64,000 nt of DNA from Brenneria corticis (lineage in GTDB: Bacteria; Pseudomonadota; Gammaproteobacteria; Enterobacterales; Enterobacteriaceae), in contig NZ_KZ819082.1 in assembly GCF_003115855.1 (NCBI RefSeq), positions 104,104-168,103 on the forward strand, read 5' to 3'. The notes beneath the pieces are model-generated. The model saw nothing but the letters and a program-made list of their open reading frames with translations. It was not told the origin of the DNA and ran no database searches. A program made the translations under genes and the position numbers. Positions 61,793 to 64,000 of this stretch are shown here, one piece after another; the stretch's first letter is position 1; each line of letters begins with the position of its first letter.

Positions 61793-61838
61793 TCCACGCT
61801 GTTCCATCCGTGGTTTTTGGCGTCGGCCGACGTAAAAA

Positions 61839-62282
61839 TCAACCCTGTTCCGCAATCGCCCGCACCCTGGCGGCCAGCGCCGCCAGGCCGCTGGAGCGGG
61901 AGGCGCTGAGCTGCGCGCGCAGCCCCAGGACGTCGAACAGCGCCAGCGGATCTTCCTCAAGCAGCGCCTGCGCGGTTTTCCCCTCCGCGGCGGTCAACAA
62001 CACCGCCAGCAAACCGCGCACGATGCGCCCGTCGCTGTCGCCGTAAAAGTGCAGCGTGCCGTCTTCCTGACGCTGATAACCCAGCCAGACCTGATTTTCG
62101 CAGCCGGTCAGCGCGATATCTTCGCTTTTTAACCTTTCCGGCAGGGCGGGAAGCTGTTTGGCCAGTAAAATAAGCTGCCGGTAGCGTTCCTCCCATGAAC
62201 GACAGGCGTCGAAACGCGTTTTCAGGTCGGCGGCGCTAATCTGGCGGCCGAACGGATGAGGGGAGAGTGTTATCGTCGTCAT
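61839..62282 (-). CDS. csdE: Sulfur acceptor protein CsdE
   Basis: A 147-residue SufE-like protein. The sulfur-accepting Cys is in LTGCENQVWLGYQ. It stimulates and accepts persulfide from CsdA, encoded 11 bases upstream in the same operon. Confidence 0.94.
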   Translation of the reverse strand: MTTITLSPHPFGRQISAADLKTRFDACRSWEERYRQLILLAKQLPALPERLKSEDIALTGCENQVWLGYQRQEDGTLHFYGDSDGRIVRGLLAVLLTAAEGKTAQALLEEDPLALFDVLGLRAQLSASRSSGLAALAARVRAIAEQG

Positions 62283-62293
62283 GGTGATACCGC

Positions 62294-63499
62294 TTAATCC
62301 GTAAGTAATTCAAGCGCCGCGCCGACGGCGGCAATCAGCGCATCAATATCCTGCTGATTATTATAAGGGGCAAACGACGCGCGCAGCGTGCCGTTGACGC
62401 CGAGCGCGGCCATTAACGGCTGGGCGCAATGATGGCCCGCCCGCAACGCCACGCCGCTCTCGGCCAGCAGCGTCACCAGATCGCTGTGGTGAACGCCGGC
62501 GAAATCGAAAGAGAGCACGCTCGAATCAGCGCAGCGGAAACTGCGAAAGCCGGGGAATTGCGCCAGCTGAATTTCCGCCTGCCGGGCCAGGTTCCGGCTG
62601 TGCCGTTCCGCCGCCGGCCAATCCTGTTGCGACAGCCACTGCAACGCGGCGGACAAACCGAGAACGCCGGCGATATGGGGCGTACCCGCCTCAAACCGCT
62701 GGGGGATCGCCTGGGGCGTAAATCCGTCAAAGGAGACCTGGGTCATCATTTTGCCGCCGCCCTGCCACGGGGTCATGCTTTCCAGCAGGGCCGTTTTGCC
62801 ATACAGCGCGCCGAGGCCGGTGGGCGCATACAGCTTGTGGGCGGAGAAAGCATAAAAATCGATATCCAGCGCCTGAACATCGGGCGGGCTGTGCGCTATG
62901 CCCTGCGCGCCGTCCACCATCACCACCGCGCCGTACCTATGAGCCAGCTGAATGGCTTTTGCCAGATCGGGCATGCCGCCGGTGACGTTGGACATCTGCC
63001 CCAACGCCAGCAGGCGGGTTCTGGGGGTGAGCAAATCGGCGAGCCGGTCGATATCCGGTAATAGATCGGCGCCGATGGGCAGTTTCACCACGCGTGCGCC
63101 GGTTTGCTGCGCCACCATCAGCCAGGGGATCAGGTTGGCGTGGTGTTCCGCTTCGCTGACCAGGATCTCATCCCCCGCCCGCAGTCGCGGACGGGCGTAG
63201 CTTTGCGCCACCAGATTGATTGCCTCGGTGGTGCCTTTGGTCCAGACGACGGCGAGCGGATCCGCCGCATGAATAAGCGCGGCGACCTGTTGCCGCGTAT
63301 GCTCAAAACGCTCTGTCAGCCGCTGCGCTGCGCGGTGCTGGCTGCGATGTACCGTGCCGCTTCCCTGGCGATAAAACTGTTGCACGGCGTCGATAACCGG
63401 CTGCGGTTTTAAGGTGGTGGCAGCACTGTCAAGGTATACGCCCGGCTGAATAAGCGCGGGGAAATGCTGGCGGAAAATTGTGGCGTTAAACCGTGTCAT
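62294..63499 (-). CDS. csdA: Cysteine desulfurase CsdA
   Basis: A 401-residue group II cysteine desulfurase (also cysteine sulfinate desulfinase). PLP-binding Lys is in FYAFSAHKLYAPTGLGALYG, and the persulfide Cys is in RAGHHCAQPLMAALGVNG. YLDSAATTLKPQPVIDA is the normal N-terminus. Donates sulfur to CsdE and supports TcdA. Confidence 0.95.
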   Translation of the reverse strand: MTRFNATIFRQHFPALIQPGVYLDSAATTLKPQPVIDAVQQFYRQGSGTVHRSQHRAAQRLTERFEHTRQQVAALIHAADPLAVVWTKGTTEAINLVAQSYARPRLRAGDEILVSEAEHHANLIPWLMVAQQTGARVVKLPIGADLLPDIDRLADLLTPRTRLLALGQMSNVTGGMPDLAKAIQLAHRYGAVVMVDGAQGIAHSPPDVQALDIDFYAFSAHKLYAPTGLGALYGKTALLESMTPWQGGGKMMTQVSFDGFTPQAIPQRFEAGTPHIAGVLGLSAALQWLSQQDWPAAERHSRNLARQAEIQLAQFPGFRSFRCADSSVLSFDFAGVHHSDLVTLLAESGVALRAGHHCAQPLMAALGVNGTLRASFAPYNNQQDIDALIAAVGAALELLTD

Positions 63500-63682
63500 G
63501 AGCGTCCTCTTGTGGGAGTCAGATCCTGTCTCATTTTGATGGGGGAAACAAGTTTAGGACGATGCTTAGCGCCGCTTTGTGGAAAAATGAATAAATCTTG
63601 CTATGCTTTAAAATGTTAATGTTCAGGATTTCATGATGTACAGGGTTGATTGGAAAATATTTTTATCCATTGGGAGTTAATT

Positions 63683-63904
63683 ATGAAGAATAAAATCTCT
63701 ATTTTTGCCGCTATCGTAATGGCGTTTTCTTTAGCCGCCTGTTCCAGCAATTATGTCATTCATACCGACGACGGGCGCACCATCATTACCGACGGCAAAC
63801 CTAAGGTTGATGATGATACCGGCTTGATTAGCTATACCGATGCCTACGGTCAGAATCAGCAGCTTAACCGCGCCAATGTTAAAGAAATAGCTGAAGCTAA
63901 ATAG
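63683..63904 (+). CDS. ygdI: YgdI-family lipoprotein (DUF903)
   Basis: A 73-residue lipoprotein; MKNKISIFAAIVMAFSLAAC gives lipobox LAAC with Cys20. SSNYVIHTDDGRTIITDGKP and DTGLISYTDAYGQ match E. coli YgdI, which also sits beside csdA. The start at 63683 is preceded by GGGAG. Function unknown. Confidence 0.93.
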   Translation: MKNKISIFAAIVMAFSLAACSSNYVIHTDDGRTIITDGKPKVDDDTGLISYTDAYGQNQQLNRANVKEIAEAK

Positions 63905-63942
63905 TTATCGCGGTCGTGGCGGGCAGGGATAGCCCGCCATAA

Positions 63943-63963
63943 AAAAACGCCGGGAGCGTTTTT
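63943..63963 (+). terminator. Terminator of ygdI
   Basis: AAAAACGC-CGGGA-GCGTTTTT, the same module as at 5063-5083. A second stem GGCGGGC/GCCCGCC precedes it. Confidence 0.8.
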
Positions 63964-64000
63964 AAACGTCGCCCTGCGACGGCCTGAAAGGTGGCGGGCA

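Overview
The window is a chromosomal segment of a Gram-negative enterobacterium. The backbone follows Escherichia coli gene order in two joined blocks: tRNA-Phe (pheV-type), speC, mltC, yggX, mutY, trmB, yggL, yggN; then tas, ygdR, ygdQ, mutH, rppH, ptsP, lgt, thyA, ppdA, ppdB, ygdB, ppdC, ptrA, rec genes, argA, amiC, initiator tRNAs, mltA, tcdA, csdE, csdA, ygdI. A KdgM-type oligogalacturonide porin and a coniferyl-aldehyde-dehydrogenase-like operon suggest a plant-associated member of the Pectobacteriaceae (Brenneria/Dickeya/Lonsdalea group). The genus is an inference.

Layout. 0-5.3 kb is a decayed genomic island at tRNA-Phe: a LysR regulator, a DUF1778/GNAT toxin-antitoxin pair, a carboxylesterase, and two relics of P4-type integrases that share a 45-bp upstream sequence. 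The tRNA-Phe gene lacks exactly its 20-nt D-arm segment at an N. 5.9-9.6 kb holds speC and ansP. 9.8-15.9 kb is accessory: a NemR-like repressor with DJ-1 and aldehyde dehydrogenase genes, then a TetR gene divergent from a two-gene pair matching the two halves of the plant Tm-1 protein. 15.9-29.0 kb is housekeeping (cell wall, DNA repair, tRNA modification, RNA decapping, EI-Ntr, Lgt, ThyA). The mutH-rppH gap has DnaA boxes and is the position of DARS2 in E. coli.

A 388-bp MITE-like element with IS50/Tn5-type ends lies after thyA, inserted in the loop of a hairpin repeat. The pseudopilin genes and ptrA follow. The rec genes are the most striking part: E. coli has recC-ptrA-recB-recD, but here ptrA directly follows ppdC and a contiguous recC-recB-recD operon sits between ptrA and argA. 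RecC resembles Pseudomonas-type RecC far more than enterobacterial RecC, while PtrA and ArgA are typical enterobacterial proteins. This looks like in-place replacement of native RecBCD by a foreign enzyme.

Between mltA and tcdA, neighbours in E. coli, lie about 12.5 kb of extra genes: a KdgM-family porin, and a minus-strand operon for a peptide-type ABC importer, an SDR-fold protein lacking the YxxxK residues, an M20 amidohydrolase, a TetR regulator and a DapA/NanA-family lyase. A BisC-like molybdopterin enzyme is divergent from it across an 18-bp palindrome. Together they look like an uncharacterised uptake and catabolic system for an acylated amino-acid-like compound. The window ends with the CsdA-CsdE-TcdA system for tRNA ct6A and the lipoprotein gene ygdI.
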